From a virus: a stretch of 35,594 nucleotides of DNA. Positions 6,819 through 14,723 of the stretch are shown piece after piece; the stretch's first letter is position 1, and each line of letters begins with the position of its first letter. Made by a program: the position numbers and the translations under genes. The DNA lies in the IMG/VR virus record IMGVR_UViG_3300017951_002642, positions 1-35,594 of that record; one strand, written 5' to 3'. The notes under the pieces are model-generated. The model was not told where the DNA came from. It was given only the letters and a program-made list of their open reading frames with translations, and searched no databases.

Positions 6819-7269
6819 GCCACTTCGCCGGACACCTCTTAACAGGGGTACTAGCCAATTAAAGAGAACTCCACTAAAGCATAGGTCTGAAAAGATGAAG
6901 GCCAAGTATGTTGAACGTCGTTCTATCGTAGAGGAAATGTTGGCGAAGAACCCCGAGTGCGAGGCATGTCTTATCTTTGCGGCATACGATGGCAAACAAG
7001 GCGCAGTGCCGGTAAACAGAACGAATGACATCCACGAGTTAGTTAACCGTTCGCAGGGCGGAAGCATTCTGGAGGATGAGAATCTTTTTGCTGTCTGCCG
7101 ACCTTGCCATACTAGAATAACGATCCGGCCCAAGCAGGCTGAGGGACTTGGTTTACACTTAGAAAGTTGGTGTAACTCCGAAGAGCATTTTCAGGAGGCT
7201 GCTAGGGTTAGATCAGAGTGGACAAAGGGTAGAGCAGCAAAACCGTATTGGATGGAAGAAGATGAGTAA
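6805..7269 (+). CDS. HNH endonuclease
   Basis: A 154-aa HNH nuclease. A Lys/Arg-rich N-terminus (PLRRTPLNR, LKRTPLKHR) precedes a zinc-binding CEAC pair, the catalytic HE of DIHELVNRSQGG near residues 72-73, an Asn in DENLF and a VCRPCH pair. It cuts DNA; in phages this type may be free-standing homing, recombination or packaging-associated. It is placed in the middle of the glycosyltransferase run, overlapping the upstream gene by 14 nt and the downstream one by 8 nt. Confidence 0.85.
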   Translation: MKRGKPLRRTPLNRGTSQLKRTPLKHRSEKMKAKYVERRSIVEEMLAKNPECEACLIFAAYDGKQGAVPVNRTNDIHELVNRSQGGSILEDENLFAVCRPCHTRITIRPKQAEGLGLHLESWCNSEEHFQEAARVRSEWTKGRAAKPYWMEEDE

Positions 7270-7921
7270 TAAAGATTGGTCGTTTTGTATCACTACTGGA
7301 TACGACGATGTTGATAAACTTCAAGAGGTCGTAGACTCTATTAGACGTTTAACTATTCCTAGTTATGAAATACTATTCATCGGTGATCAGACCAGCCTAC
7401 CGGATGGCTCACTCATAGGTGAAGATGTCACACACATCCATTTTGACGACTCGGTTAAGCCTAGATGGATTACCCGCAAGAAGAACATACTGGCACAGAC
7501 AGCACAGTACGAAAATCTAGCGATGATGCATGACTACCACGTATTTGATACTTGGTGGTATTCACACTTTCTTCAATTTGAACAAGCGTGGGATATTTGT
7601 TCATGTCAGCAGTTATTCATAAACGGACACAGAGTACCTATGGATTGGTCTTTGTGGGATAAACCCGGAGCAGGGCGTGCGTGGGCACTACCTTACGATA
7701 ACTGGGATGAAACACAATATATGTATCTCGCCGGTGCATTTTTTATAGTAAAGAAAGATGTTATGCTTGCTGAGCCTTTGAACGAAGATTTGCTTTGGAA
7801 CGAAGAAGAAGACGTTGAGTGGTCTTTGAGAGTGAGAGATAAGTACAGAATGATTTGTAACGGCAAAAGTATCGTAAGACATAATAAGTGGCATCGACAT
7901 TTAGGGCCTGAACCATCATGA
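7262..7921 (+). CDS. Glycosyltransferase, GT-A fold, GT2-like
   Basis: A 219-aa putative GT-A glycosyltransferase. It begins with a beta strand and loop (WSFCITTGYDD) typical of the nucleotide-binding edge, has ITRKKNILAQTAQYENLAMM in the donor region, a DYHVFD motif that may stand for the metal-binding DxD, and a C-terminal EDVEWSLRVRD acceptor-side motif. It is shorter than most GT2 enzymes. Its stop overlaps the next start by 4 nt. Confidence 0.75.
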   Translation: MSNKDWSFCITTGYDDVDKLQEVVDSIRRLTIPSYEILFIGDQTSLPDGSLIGEDVTHIHFDDSVKPRWITRKKNILAQTAQYENLAMMHDYHVFDTWWYSHFLQFEQAWDICSCQQLFINGHRVPMDWSLWDKPGAGRAWALPYDNWDETQYMYLAGAFFIVKKDVMLAEPLNEDLLWNEEEDVEWSLRVRDKYRMICNGKSIVRHNKWHRHLGPEPS

Positions 7922-9276
7922 TTAAATTAGTTATTTTTGATTTAGACGGTGTATTAGTAGATACGAAGGGACTGCATTTTGATGTGTTGAATCAGGCACT
8001 CGCTGAATGCAACCCTGAGTATGTGATATCGTGGACGGATCATTTGTCTAAGTTTGATGGATTGAGTACAAGCAAAAAGTTGGCAATGCTGTCCGAGGAA
8101 CGGGGACTTCCTGAAGAAGACCACCATGAGATTTGGGAGAGAAAGCAAAGACTTACGCAGAAGGCATTCTTGTCTGTCCCAGAAGACGAGAACGTTTCGG
8201 AGATTGTTGACTTGCTCCGGTCAGCAGGGATCAGGGTTGCTGTGGCAAGTAACAGCATTAGAAGTACAGTTGTTTCGGCGTTGTGCTCGTTGAACATCAT
8301 GCACAAGGTTGATTTCTTTGTAAGCAATCAGTGTGTCACAATGCCTAAGCCTCACCCGGAGATGTATTGGAAGGCGATGTCTAAGTTTGGGGTTTTACCT
8401 TCTGAAACGTTAATTATTGAAGACTCACATGTAGGTAGACTGGGCGCACACCGCTCTGGTGCAAATGTTATGGGTATTAAAGACTCATACGATCTAAACA
8501 AGGAAAGAATAATGAAAATGGTAACATCTGATAATGACAAGTCTTTTGCGTGGGAGGATGAAACACTTAACGTGCTTATCCCCATGGCAGGTGCTGGTTC
8601 TAGGTTTGCTTCTGCGGGCTACACATTTCCCAAGCCGTTGATTGAGGTCAAGGGAAAGCCTATGATTCAGGCGGTTGTGGAAAATCTTAATGTAAAGGCC
8701 AAGTTCACATACATCGTACAGCAAGAGCATTACGAAAAGTACAACTTGTTACACCTGTTGAACTTGATTACTCCCGAGTGCAATATTGTTACTGTGAATG
8801 GCATGACTGAAGGTGCGGCTTGCACAACTCTGCTAGCAAAAGAGTTTATTGACAATGAACAGCCGTTGATGATGGCTAACTCCGATCAGATTGTTGAGTG
8901 GGATGCCGGTGAAGCCTTGTATGCATTCACGACCGATCATAGCGATGGTAGTATCCTGACGTTTGAGGCCACGCACCCTAAATGGTCGTTTGCTAAACTT
9001 GGCGAGGACGGCTATGTTAGCGAGGTTGCTGAAAAGAATCCAATCTCAAATATTGCTACTGTGGGAATCTACTTCTGGAAGAAAGGTAGTGATTACGTCA
9101 AGTACGCTGAGCAGATGATTAACAAAGACATTCGTACTAACGGTGAGTTCTATGTATGCCCTGTCTTCAATGAGGCAATCCTTGACGGTAAAAAGATTCG
9201 CACTTACAATATCAGTAAGATGTGGGGAATCGGTACCCCTGAAGACCTAACCACATACTTGGAGGCGACGAGATGA
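7918..9276 (+). CDS. Fusion of HAD phosphatase and sugar nucleotidyltransferase
   Basis: A 452-aa two-domain protein. Residues 1-195 form a HAD-superfamily phosphatase/mutase: DLDG at 8-11 with nucleophile D8 and D10, VAVASNS (motif II), KPHP (motif III Lys) and IEDSHVG (motif IV). Residues about 218-452 form an NTP-transferase (GT-A-like nucleotidyltransferase): PMAGAGSRF, then PKPLIEVKGKPMI, ANSDQIVEW near the metal site and EFYVCPVFN. Together the domains could dephosphorylate or isomerise a sugar phosphate and then activate a sugar-1-phosphate with a nucleotide, feeding the glycosyltransferases around it. No stop or frame change separates the halves. The exact sugar cannot be told. Confidence 0.85.
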   Translation: MIKLVIFDLDGVLVDTKGLHFDVLNQALAECNPEYVISWTDHLSKFDGLSTSKKLAMLSEERGLPEEDHHEIWERKQRLTQKAFLSVPEDENVSEIVDLLRSAGIRVAVASNSIRSTVVSALCSLNIMHKVDFFVSNQCVTMPKPHPEMYWKAMSKFGVLPSETLIIEDSHVGRLGAHRSGANVMGIKDSYDLNKERIMKMVTSDNDKSFAWEDETLNVLIPMAGAGSRFASAGYTFPKPLIEVKGKPMIQAVVENLNVKAKFTYIVQQEHYEKYNLLHLLNLITPECNIVTVNGMTEGAACTTLLAKEFIDNEQPLMMANSDQIVEWDAGEALYAFTTDHSDGSILTFEATHPKWSFAKLGEDGYVSEVAEKNPISNIATVGIYFWKKGSDYVKYAEQMINKDIRTNGEFYVCPVFNEAILDGKKIRTYNISKMWGIGTPEDLTTYLEATR

Positions 9277-9875
9277 GAACAGTAGTTGAAGTTGGTGCTA
9301 ATTTCGGTAATGATACTGAGCATCTTTCAGGCGGCAACTCAGGCAATATTCGTGTGTACGCAATTGAACCGACCCCCGAGTTGGTGGTCCATCTGGAAAA
9401 CCGATTCGCCATGAACGATAATGTCACTGTTCATCCGGTTGCTATTGACTTGGAAGAGGGTAAAGCCCAATTCAACATTGCGGGCACCAGAGACTGGGGG
9501 TGCTCATCGCTTTATGAGTTCACCGAAGACATTCACGAGAAGTGGGAAGATCGGCCAGACTTTGCGTTTACTGACCACGTGATTGTTGACAAGGTTCGCT
9601 TGGATACGTTTATGGCAGATAATGCTATTGAATGGATTGACTACTTGTGGATCGACGCACAGGGTAATGACTTTCGGGCATTGAAGAGTTTAGGTGACCG
9701 TATTGAGCACGTTTCCGAGGGAAAGTGTGAGGGTGCTTACACCGTGGACTTGTACAGCAATACAGACAACCATGTTGATGATATTAAGGCATGGCTAGAA
9801 GAGCGAGGCTTTACCTGCACTATTGTCCCAGATAATGTAGGTAAAGAAGCAGACGTGCATTTTAAGAAACCATGA
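9273..9875 (+). CDS. FkbM-family methyltransferase
   Basis: A 200-aa SAM-dependent methyltransferase of the FkbM type, often O-methylating sugars in glycan loci. Motif I is VVEVGANFGNDT near the N-terminus, followed by an acidic strand end (AIEPTPE), VHPVAIDLEEG and IDYLWIDAQGNDFRALKSL, which matches the conserved core of the family (DYLKID.EG.D). It overlaps both neighbours by 4 nt, consistent with a joint role in making a methylated sugar chain. Confidence 0.85.
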   Translation: MRTVVEVGANFGNDTEHLSGGNSGNIRVYAIEPTPELVVHLENRFAMNDNVTVHPVAIDLEEGKAQFNIAGTRDWGCSSLYEFTEDIHEKWEDRPDFAFTDHVIVDKVRLDTFMADNAIEWIDYLWIDAQGNDFRALKSLGDRIEHVSEGKCEGAYTVDLYSNTDNHVDDIKAWLEERGFTCTIVPDNVGKEADVHFKKP

Positions 9876-10363
9876 TTTATATTTCGCATCGTGGCAATAT
9901 CAGTGGCCGCAATTCAGATTTAGAAAACAAACCGCATTACATTGATACCGCTATTGCCGAAGGCTACGATGTTGAGGTTGATGTCTGGCTGAATATGAGG
10001 TACGGTTTGTGCTTAGGTCACGATGATCCTTGTACTCCTGTTGGTTTAGATTGGCTTCTTAGCCGCAGAGACCACTTGTGGATTCATTGTAAAAATAGTG
10101 ATGCGTTTAATGCCTTATTATGTCAGAAAAGAAATGGCGTGCATTTACTGAATTGCTTCTTCCATACAGACGAAGCCTATGTTTTGACTTCAGCAGGACA
10201 AGTGTGGTGTTATCCGGGTATGCCTGCACTAGTCATGAATACATCTATTAATGTGTGCCCGGAGTGGAAAGAGGATACCTGTTACGACCCAGATACCTAT
10301 AATGGATTCGCTGGCGTGTGTTCTGATTATGTCAAGGAGATTAAAGAATGTTTAGAGAAGTAG
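9872..10363 (+). CDS. GDPD-like phosphodiesterase, short form
   Basis: A 163-aa protein related to glycerophosphodiester phosphodiesterases. It shows the catalytic set in order: H6-R7 in ISHRGN, E18-N19, E35 and D37 in DVEVDVW, and H50-D51 in LGHDDP. It is much shorter than typical GDPD barrels (about 240 aa or more), so the C-terminal half of the barrel is reduced. It may act on a phosphodiester in a glycan, lipid or wall polymer. This short form travels with sugar genes in some bacterial glycan loci, which fits the context. Confidence 0.75.
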   Translation: MIYISHRGNISGRNSDLENKPHYIDTAIAEGYDVEVDVWLNMRYGLCLGHDDPCTPVGLDWLLSRRDHLWIHCKNSDAFNALLCQKRNGVHLLNCFFHTDEAYVLTSAGQVWCYPGMPALVMNTSINVCPEWKEDTCYDPDTYNGFAGVCSDYVKEIKECLEK

Positions 10364-11130
10364 ATCACAATATGCCATTTGTCATTGGCTCTCCACTTGT
10401 TGGGTGGAAGTGCGAAAGAGGAGAAGGCTTAAGTTGGTTACGCAACGCCGTGGAGGTCAAGGAACTGTTCCCACGAGCGCAGTTCTTCGCTGCACTAGAG
10501 ATTGATGCCAAGGGCTTAGAGCCATATCAGGAGTTACTAGAATTACTTCAACAGGTTAATGGTGCGTGGTGGACGTATTCTTTGAACGACAACGAAAGTA
10601 AAGTTACAAGTTTTAATCGTTGGATTCGCATTGAGATTGGCCGCAACCTTGTTCGTGAATATGCTCAGCGTGGAAGGCTGATGTCAGGTAACCATTGGGG
10701 AGAAGAAACTCCGCAGGAAGATGCTGTCAACTTTGAGGCAATTTATTATATTGATTCTGACATGGTATTAGAAGCGGATCACATTAGCAAGTTGATGGAA
10801 GTTGATCATCCCATGGTGGGTCTTAATGTTCCGGCTTATTGCTTGACTGGTAAAGTTATCAACGAAGACCCTCTGATTGAAGAGCATTGGAACACGGCAG
10901 GAAGTTTATGGGTTAACTCTCCTGCTTACTATGAGTTGGTTTGGCAGCACAACTCGTATATGAATTTGAGTGACGACCCTGCCACACAATATGCTATGGA
11001 ACGTTTGAAGATGCATGAGAGTGATGAGACTTGGGGGCAGACTTGGGTTCGCAAGGATGTTTCTGTTGAGCACGAAGTTCCAAGTTTGGTTTCTATTGAA
11101 GATCGGGATGTTCCAGATCGTGAGTTGTGA
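10348..11130 (+). CDS. Glycosyltransferase with DxD motif
   Basis: A 260-aa GT-A-type glycosyltransferase. The IYYIDSDMVLEADH segment places the metal- and donor-binding DSD at residues 136-138, preceded by a long helix (RIEIGRNLVREYAQRG) typical of enzymes that read out a Golgi-mannosyltransferase-like fold. The C-terminal part has GSLWVNSPAYYELVW and a DETWGQTW acidic segment near the expected catalytic base. AGGAG lies 8 nt before the ATG, inside the upstream gene, with which it overlaps by 16 nt. It is the third glycosyltransferase in the cassette. Confidence 0.75.
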   Translation: MFREVDHNMPFVIGSPLVGWKCERGEGLSWLRNAVEVKELFPRAQFFAALEIDAKGLEPYQELLELLQQVNGAWWTYSLNDNESKVTSFNRWIRIEIGRNLVREYAQRGRLMSGNHWGEETPQEDAVNFEAIYYIDSDMVLEADHISKLMEVDHPMVGLNVPAYCLTGKVINEDPLIEEHWNTAGSLWVNSPAYYELVWQHNSYMNLSDDPATQYAMERLKMHESDETWGQTWVRKDVSVEHEVPSLVSIEDRDVPDREL

Positions 11131-11507
11131 TGGCAGCGAACTATGGCAAGAATGCCAAAGCAAAGGCCACTAAACTTCATAGCCTTTACGTCCGCACTAG
11201 AGACAATTTTACTTGTCGCTGGTGCGGTGCCACTAAAGCGCAGGGTAAACAAATCCAGTGCGCTCACATTATTTCTCGTAGCATTTCTGCCACTAGGACT
11301 GACGAGCGCAATGCGATTGCCTTGTGTGCGTCGTGCCATTGGGCGCAATCGAAAAATCCTTTAGTTTGGGCACGCTGGCTTGAGCAAGAACTAGGCCAAG
11401 CACATTTAGACGATCTTCTTGAACGAGGTGTTCCGGGTATCAAAGTGGACTGGCAGTCGGAATGCGACAGGCTTGAAATCGCCCTTGCTACTTTGGACAC
11501 AACGTGA
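11130..11507 (+). CDS. HNH endonuclease, second copy type
   Basis: A 125-aa HNH nuclease distinct from the one at 6805. It has a CRWCG zinc pair, CAHIISRS supplying the first catalytic His, an Asn in DERNAIALC, and CASCHWA with the second Cys pair and His. GTG 11127 is an alternative start one codon earlier; ATG 11130 overlaps the upstream stop by 1 nt. A leaderless promoter for the following gene is buried in its last codons. Confidence 0.85.
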   Translation: MAANYGKNAKAKATKLHSLYVRTRDNFTCRWCGATKAQGKQIQCAHIISRSISATRTDERNAIALCASCHWAQSKNPLVWARWLEQELGQAHLDDLLERGVPGIKVDWQSECDRLEIALATLDTT

Positions 11508-11513
11508 TAATAT
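11485..11513 (+). promoter_or_regulatory. Leaderless promoter inside the second HNH gene
   Basis: TTGCTA (11485-11490), 17-nt spacer, TAATAT (11508-11513), then 6 nt and ATG 11520. There is no ribosome site. This starts a new transcript for the ParB/PAPS-reductase section within the longer operon. Confidence 0.75.
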
Positions 11514-11519
11514 ATGTCT

Positions 11520-11870
11520 ATGAATTCGTATAGAACTGCGCCGATTAGTCCTGCTGAAGTAGAATCAGAGTTGATCAGGCTAACTTCCGAGATTGAGCGA
11601 GAGACAGAAGAATTTGAGGTATTGGCTAAAGACCATGCTGCAAAGGAAGCGGAATACAAGAAGCAATGGTTCAAGGAATACCTAGCGGCTGAAGGTGCAG
11701 TTAAGCAAAAAGAGAGTTGGGCAGGGTACAAGACCAGTGAGTTGCATTATGACTCCATGATTGCTGAAGCACTCGTTAAGGCGAAACGAGAAAAACTACA
11801 TTCTCTGCGCACCGCTTGTGACGCTCTTCGCACAATTGCTGCTAACGTCAGGTCGCAGACCAAGTTCTGA
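11520..11870 (+). CDS. Coiled-coil phage protein, unknown function
   Basis: A 116-aa protein made largely of helices. Heptad-like charged and hydrophobic spacing runs over about residues 12-60, and the C-terminus carries LRTACDALRTIAANVRSQTKF, an ending I associate with a widespread small phage family of unknown role. The frame also has an ATG at 11514, but that lies directly on the end of the -10 box; the promoter spacing favours 11520. It is placed directly before the first ParB-like gene. Confidence 0.75.
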   Translation: MNSYRTAPISPAEVESELIRLTSEIERETEEFEVLAKDHAAKEAEYKKQWFKEYLAAEGAVKQKESWAGYKTSELHYDSMIAEALVKAKREKLHSLRTACDALRTIAANVRSQTKF

Positions 11871-11878
11871 GGTAACTT

Positions 11879-12682
11879 ATGATTCACAACATTGCAGGAA
11901 ACATTGAAGGGCTAGCAGTAGATATTGACATGCTACAGCCGTTAGAAAACAACGCTAGGCGTGGCGATGTTGACGCCATCATGGCATCCTACTCTAAGTT
12001 TGGACAGGTCAAACCTATCGTCGCCGTAGAGAATGAGAGTGGGGCATTAACAGTTATTGCCGGTAACCACCAGTTAGAAGCAGCAAAGCGGTTGGGGTGG
12101 CAGCAGATTGCAGTGTCAATAGTTGACTTAGATCAAGAAAATGCACTGGCTTTTGCATTGGCAGATAACCGAATTTCTGAACTCGGTACTACTGATACTG
12201 ACTTGCTGTACGACATGCTGACAGAAACGATGGGATACGATGAAGACTTTTTTGAGGCTTTAGGCTGGGATGACTTTTCTGTCGCCGCCATCGAAAATAC
12301 TATCATCAGTGACTCACTAGGAAATGCTCCTGATCCCAATGCTGGATGGACTGCGCCGGAAATTGTAGTGAACGACATTTCTTCGACTCCAGCAGTGGAG
12401 AGTCAGCCTACTGTTCCTTCGCTACCTCCTTCGGAAGACAACGCTACTACTGCTACTCAGCCGGTTGCTGTTGAAAATATCGTGACTCAAGGAAGTACGG
12501 CGGCAGGCACATCGGGAACTAGAAATGCGGCTATCCAGTTCACTCTTGTTTTTGATAGTGCTGACCAGCAGTCTAAATGGTACTCTTTCCTAAAGTGGCT
12601 TAAGGAGAATCCCGTGTACGACGGTGATACCACTTCTGAGCGCTTACTAGATTTTATTGCCCAGCATTCCCCACGAGGTTAG
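11879..12682 (+). CDS. ParB-like nuclease-domain protein with C-terminal extension
   Basis: A 267-aa protein with an N-terminal ParB/sulfiredoxin-like domain (about residues 10-125): PLENNARRGD, YSKFGQVKPIVA, VIAGNHQLEAAKRLGW and ALADNRISELG are typical of the phage ParB families that accompany DNA-modifying enzymes. A Ser/Thr/Pro-rich linker (about 150-215) follows, then a compact C-terminal module (AIQFTLVFDS...WLKENP). It has no helix-turn-helix partition domain, so plasmid partition is unlikely. ParB-type domains bind nucleotide and some have nuclease or regulator roles. It is followed after 1 nt by the PAPS-reductase-like gene. Confidence 0.82.
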   Translation: MIHNIAGNIEGLAVDIDMLQPLENNARRGDVDAIMASYSKFGQVKPIVAVENESGALTVIAGNHQLEAAKRLGWQQIAVSIVDLDQENALAFALADNRISELGTTDTDLLYDMLTETMGYDEDFFEALGWDDFSVAAIENTIISDSLGNAPDPNAGWTAPEIVVNDISSTPAVESQPTVPSLPPSEDNATTATQPVAVENIVTQGSTAAGTSGTRNAAIQFTLVFDSADQQSKWYSFLKWLKENPVYDGDTTSERLLDFIAQHSPRG

Positions 12683-12683
12683 T

Positions 12684-13856
12684 ATGCCTAGACGGAGAAT
12701 GTTTTTGGACATGAACTGTGTCGATGCTGCCCGAGAGCGCATGAGGCATGTTTACGATACTTTTGATACTGTCTGCGTTCAGTTCAGCGGAGGCAAAGAT
12801 TCAACGGCCTGTTTGTATTTGGCAAAGGAAATTCACGAAGAGCGTGGCCTTGGCCCTGTCAAAGCCATTTTCCGTGATGAAGAAATGCTGTCCCCTGCGG
12901 TAGAGGATTATGTTACCCGAGTCAGTAACTATGATTGGGTTGACATGGAGTGGTATTGCCTTCCGCAAGGGCAAGAACTTTGGGTTTTAGGTAGACGCCA
13001 ATATGTGTTATTGTGGTCTAAGAATCGTGAGCGAAAAGGTCGGCTTTTCAGGCCGTTTCCAGAGAACGCTTTGCGGGCAGAGCACTTTGGTCTTGATCCC
13101 GAAAAAGCGATTCCTCGCAAGATTGACGAGTATACGATGCAGGGTAAGAAAGGACGCACTGCGTTTATTACGGGTGTTCGGGCCAACGAGTCTATGATTC
13201 GTTACAGGACGGTCACGCAGAAGTTACATGAAAACTATATCAACCGTCCATTTAAACTTTCAAAGGCAATTCCTTTAAGGTTTGCTAAAGTCATTTATGA
13301 CTGGACTTCTGACGACGTGCTTAAGTTTATCCATGAAGAGCACAACGGTGAGTACTGTGAGTACTACGACTATGCGGCCATGAGCGGGGCAAATCAAAGA
13401 GTCGGTATCCCTTTGCACTCTGTTGCGGCCCGACGCCTTTCAGATGTGCTACGAACCGAACCAGAGTTTTATGATGAACTGTATCGTTGTTTCCCCACAA
13501 TTGAGGCTCAGAGGCAGTTGTGGGCAGAGTTTGATATTGAAGCAGCAATTGATTTTTATGCAGAAGATGGTTGGAAAGGTGTGAAGAATTGCATTGATGA
13601 TAATGTTCTTACTCCCGGCTTACATAGAGCGGCGTTAGTTTATTCAAACGAGTTTAAAAAGAAGCACGCCAATGACCCGTATGGTTACCCTGTTGATCAT
13701 TTAATCCGAACACTTCTGCTAAACTCGTTTATGGGTTCTCCTAGTCCTGTAGGCCCAAAGACTAAAGCACACAATAAGCGTGTGGCTTTGTTAGAAGACG
13801 AAACCCAGCAGTTGATGGATGCCGACAGCCTTGACTGGCAAGACGATACACGGTAA
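12684..13856 (+). CDS. PAPS-reductase-like enzyme with DUF3440-type region, IbrA-like
   Basis: A 390-aa adenine-nucleotide alpha-hydrolase family protein. The PP-loop SGGKDST is at residues 35-41; ITGVRANESMIRYR and WTSDDVLKFI are further PAPS-reductase family motifs. The long C-terminal half (from about 235) matches the region called DUF3440 in IbrA-type proteins, which pair with ParB-like IbrB. Here a ParB-like gene lies on each side. The family activates sulfate or other groups through an adenylated intermediate, and relatives include DndC of phosphorothioate DNA modification; the substrate here is unknown. GAGG precedes ATG 12684; an in-frame TTG at 12657 is disfavoured. Confidence 0.85.
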   Translation: MPRRRMFLDMNCVDAARERMRHVYDTFDTVCVQFSGGKDSTACLYLAKEIHEERGLGPVKAIFRDEEMLSPAVEDYVTRVSNYDWVDMEWYCLPQGQELWVLGRRQYVLLWSKNRERKGRLFRPFPENALRAEHFGLDPEKAIPRKIDEYTMQGKKGRTAFITGVRANESMIRYRTVTQKLHENYINRPFKLSKAIPLRFAKVIYDWTSDDVLKFIHEEHNGEYCEYYDYAAMSGANQRVGIPLHSVAARRLSDVLRTEPEFYDELYRCFPTIEAQRQLWAEFDIEAAIDFYAEDGWKGVKNCIDDNVLTPGLHRAALVYSNEFKKKHANDPYGYPVDHLIRTLLLNSFMGSPSPVGPKTKAHNKRVALLEDETQQLMDADSLDWQDDTR

Positions 13857-13859
13857 AGT
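13831..13859 (+). promoter_or_regulatory. Leaderless promoter inside the PAPS-reductase-like gene
   Basis: TTGACT (13831-13836), 17-nt spacer, TAAAGT (13854-13859), then 6 nt and ATG 13866. The -35 matches the recA and recombination-operon promoters exactly. No ribosome site is present, so the second ParB gene can be expressed without its upstream partners. Confidence 0.85.
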
Positions 13860-13865
13860 AAATCC

Positions 13866-14387
13866 ATGGATTATTGTAAAACATCAGACTTGCGTCCTGC
13901 AAAGTGGTCGTCAGCGTCATATATTGTTGCGCCTGATTACAAACGACTTTCTGAGTCTATCAGAGACCGTGGCATGTTGCACCCTATCGTAATCCAAAAA
14001 GACGGTACGATTATTGACGGCTATCATCGTTGGACTATTGCTAATGAACAGAACATGAAGAAGGTCCCTGTCAATGTGGTTAAATGCGATGATGTTGAAG
14101 CCATGCTTTTACATATTGAGTTAAACAGGTACCGGGGAATGATGATCGCCAAGTATCTTTCTCGGCTTATGCAGGGAGTGATGCAGTCTAAGCGGTTCAC
14201 TGAAGAAGAACTTCGCAAGCGACTCGCAATGAGTTACGATGAGTTTGATGTCCTGTTAGATGGGTCGCTTATAAAGATGCGAAAAATCAAGCAGCACTCG
14301 TACTCGCCTGCTTGGGTTCCTATTGAGTCCAAGACTGGCGAAGATATTCATATCGAAAAGCCCACGGGGCATTCTGAACAAGCATAG
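13866..14387 (+). CDS. ParB-like protein, IbrB-like
   Basis: A 173-aa ParB-domain protein. LRPAKWSSA, RLSESIRDRGMLHPIVIQ and GTIIDGYHRWTIANE form the canonical ParB/Srx core, and HIELNRYRG is a variant of the family's later motif. A C-terminal helical part follows (RFTEEELRKRLAMSYDEFD). Its place directly after the IbrA-like gene matches the known IbrA-IbrB pairing. It is driven by its own leaderless promoter. Not closely similar to the ParB-like protein at 11879, so the two are not a recent duplication. Confidence 0.82.
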   Translation: MDYCKTSDLRPAKWSSASYIVAPDYKRLSESIRDRGMLHPIVIQKDGTIIDGYHRWTIANEQNMKKVPVNVVKCDDVEAMLLHIELNRYRGMMIAKYLSRLMQGVMQSKRFTEEELRKRLAMSYDEFDVLLDGSLIKMRKIKQHSYSPAWVPIESKTGEDIHIEKPTGHSEQA

Positions 14388-14396
14388 GAGAATAAC

Positions 14397-14723
14397 ATGG
14401 AAATGAACGCATATCAAGCCGCCGCAAAAGAAACTGCGGTGTTTCCTCCCGATCAGGGAATTGTGTACACAGCATTAGGTCTTGCAAGCGAGGCAGGCGA
14501 GGTGACCGATAAGGTTAAGAAGGTAATTCGTGATAACGAAGGAGTTTTTTCTCATGATGCACGAGAGGCAATCAAGAAAGAACTTGGAGATGTGTTGTGG
14601 TATGTATCTGGTCTTGCTTGGGAATTAGGGTTTACTCTGACCGAGGTAGCCGACGCAAATATCGAAAAGTTGTCTAGCCGTTTTGAGCGTGGTAAGATTG
14701 GCGGCTCTGGGGATGACAGGTAA
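14397..14723 (+). CDS. mazG: MazG-like nucleotide pyrophosphohydrolase
   Basis: A 108-aa all-alpha NTP pyrophosphatase. The metal-binding pattern is clear: E32-x2-E35 in ASEAGE and E62-x2-D65 in KELGDVLWY. Phage MazG proteins hydrolyse nucleoside triphosphates or alarmone-like nucleotides and are thought to tune host metabolism or remove non-standard nucleotides. AGGAG lies 6 nt before the ATG. The gene overlaps the next by 11 nt. Its place after the PAPS/ParB genes could mean nucleotide-pool cleansing linked to DNA modification, by inference. Confidence 0.88.
   Translation: MEMNAYQAAAKETAVFPPDQGIVYTALGLASEAGEVTDKVKKVIRDNEGVFSHDAREAIKKELGDVLWYVSGLAWELGFTLTEVADANIEKLSSRFERGKIGGSGDDR

Noticed and set aside
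11879-12682. Plasmid-style ParB partition system
   Set aside because: No ParA gene, no parS-like palindromes seen, and no helix-turn-helix domain after the ParB core.
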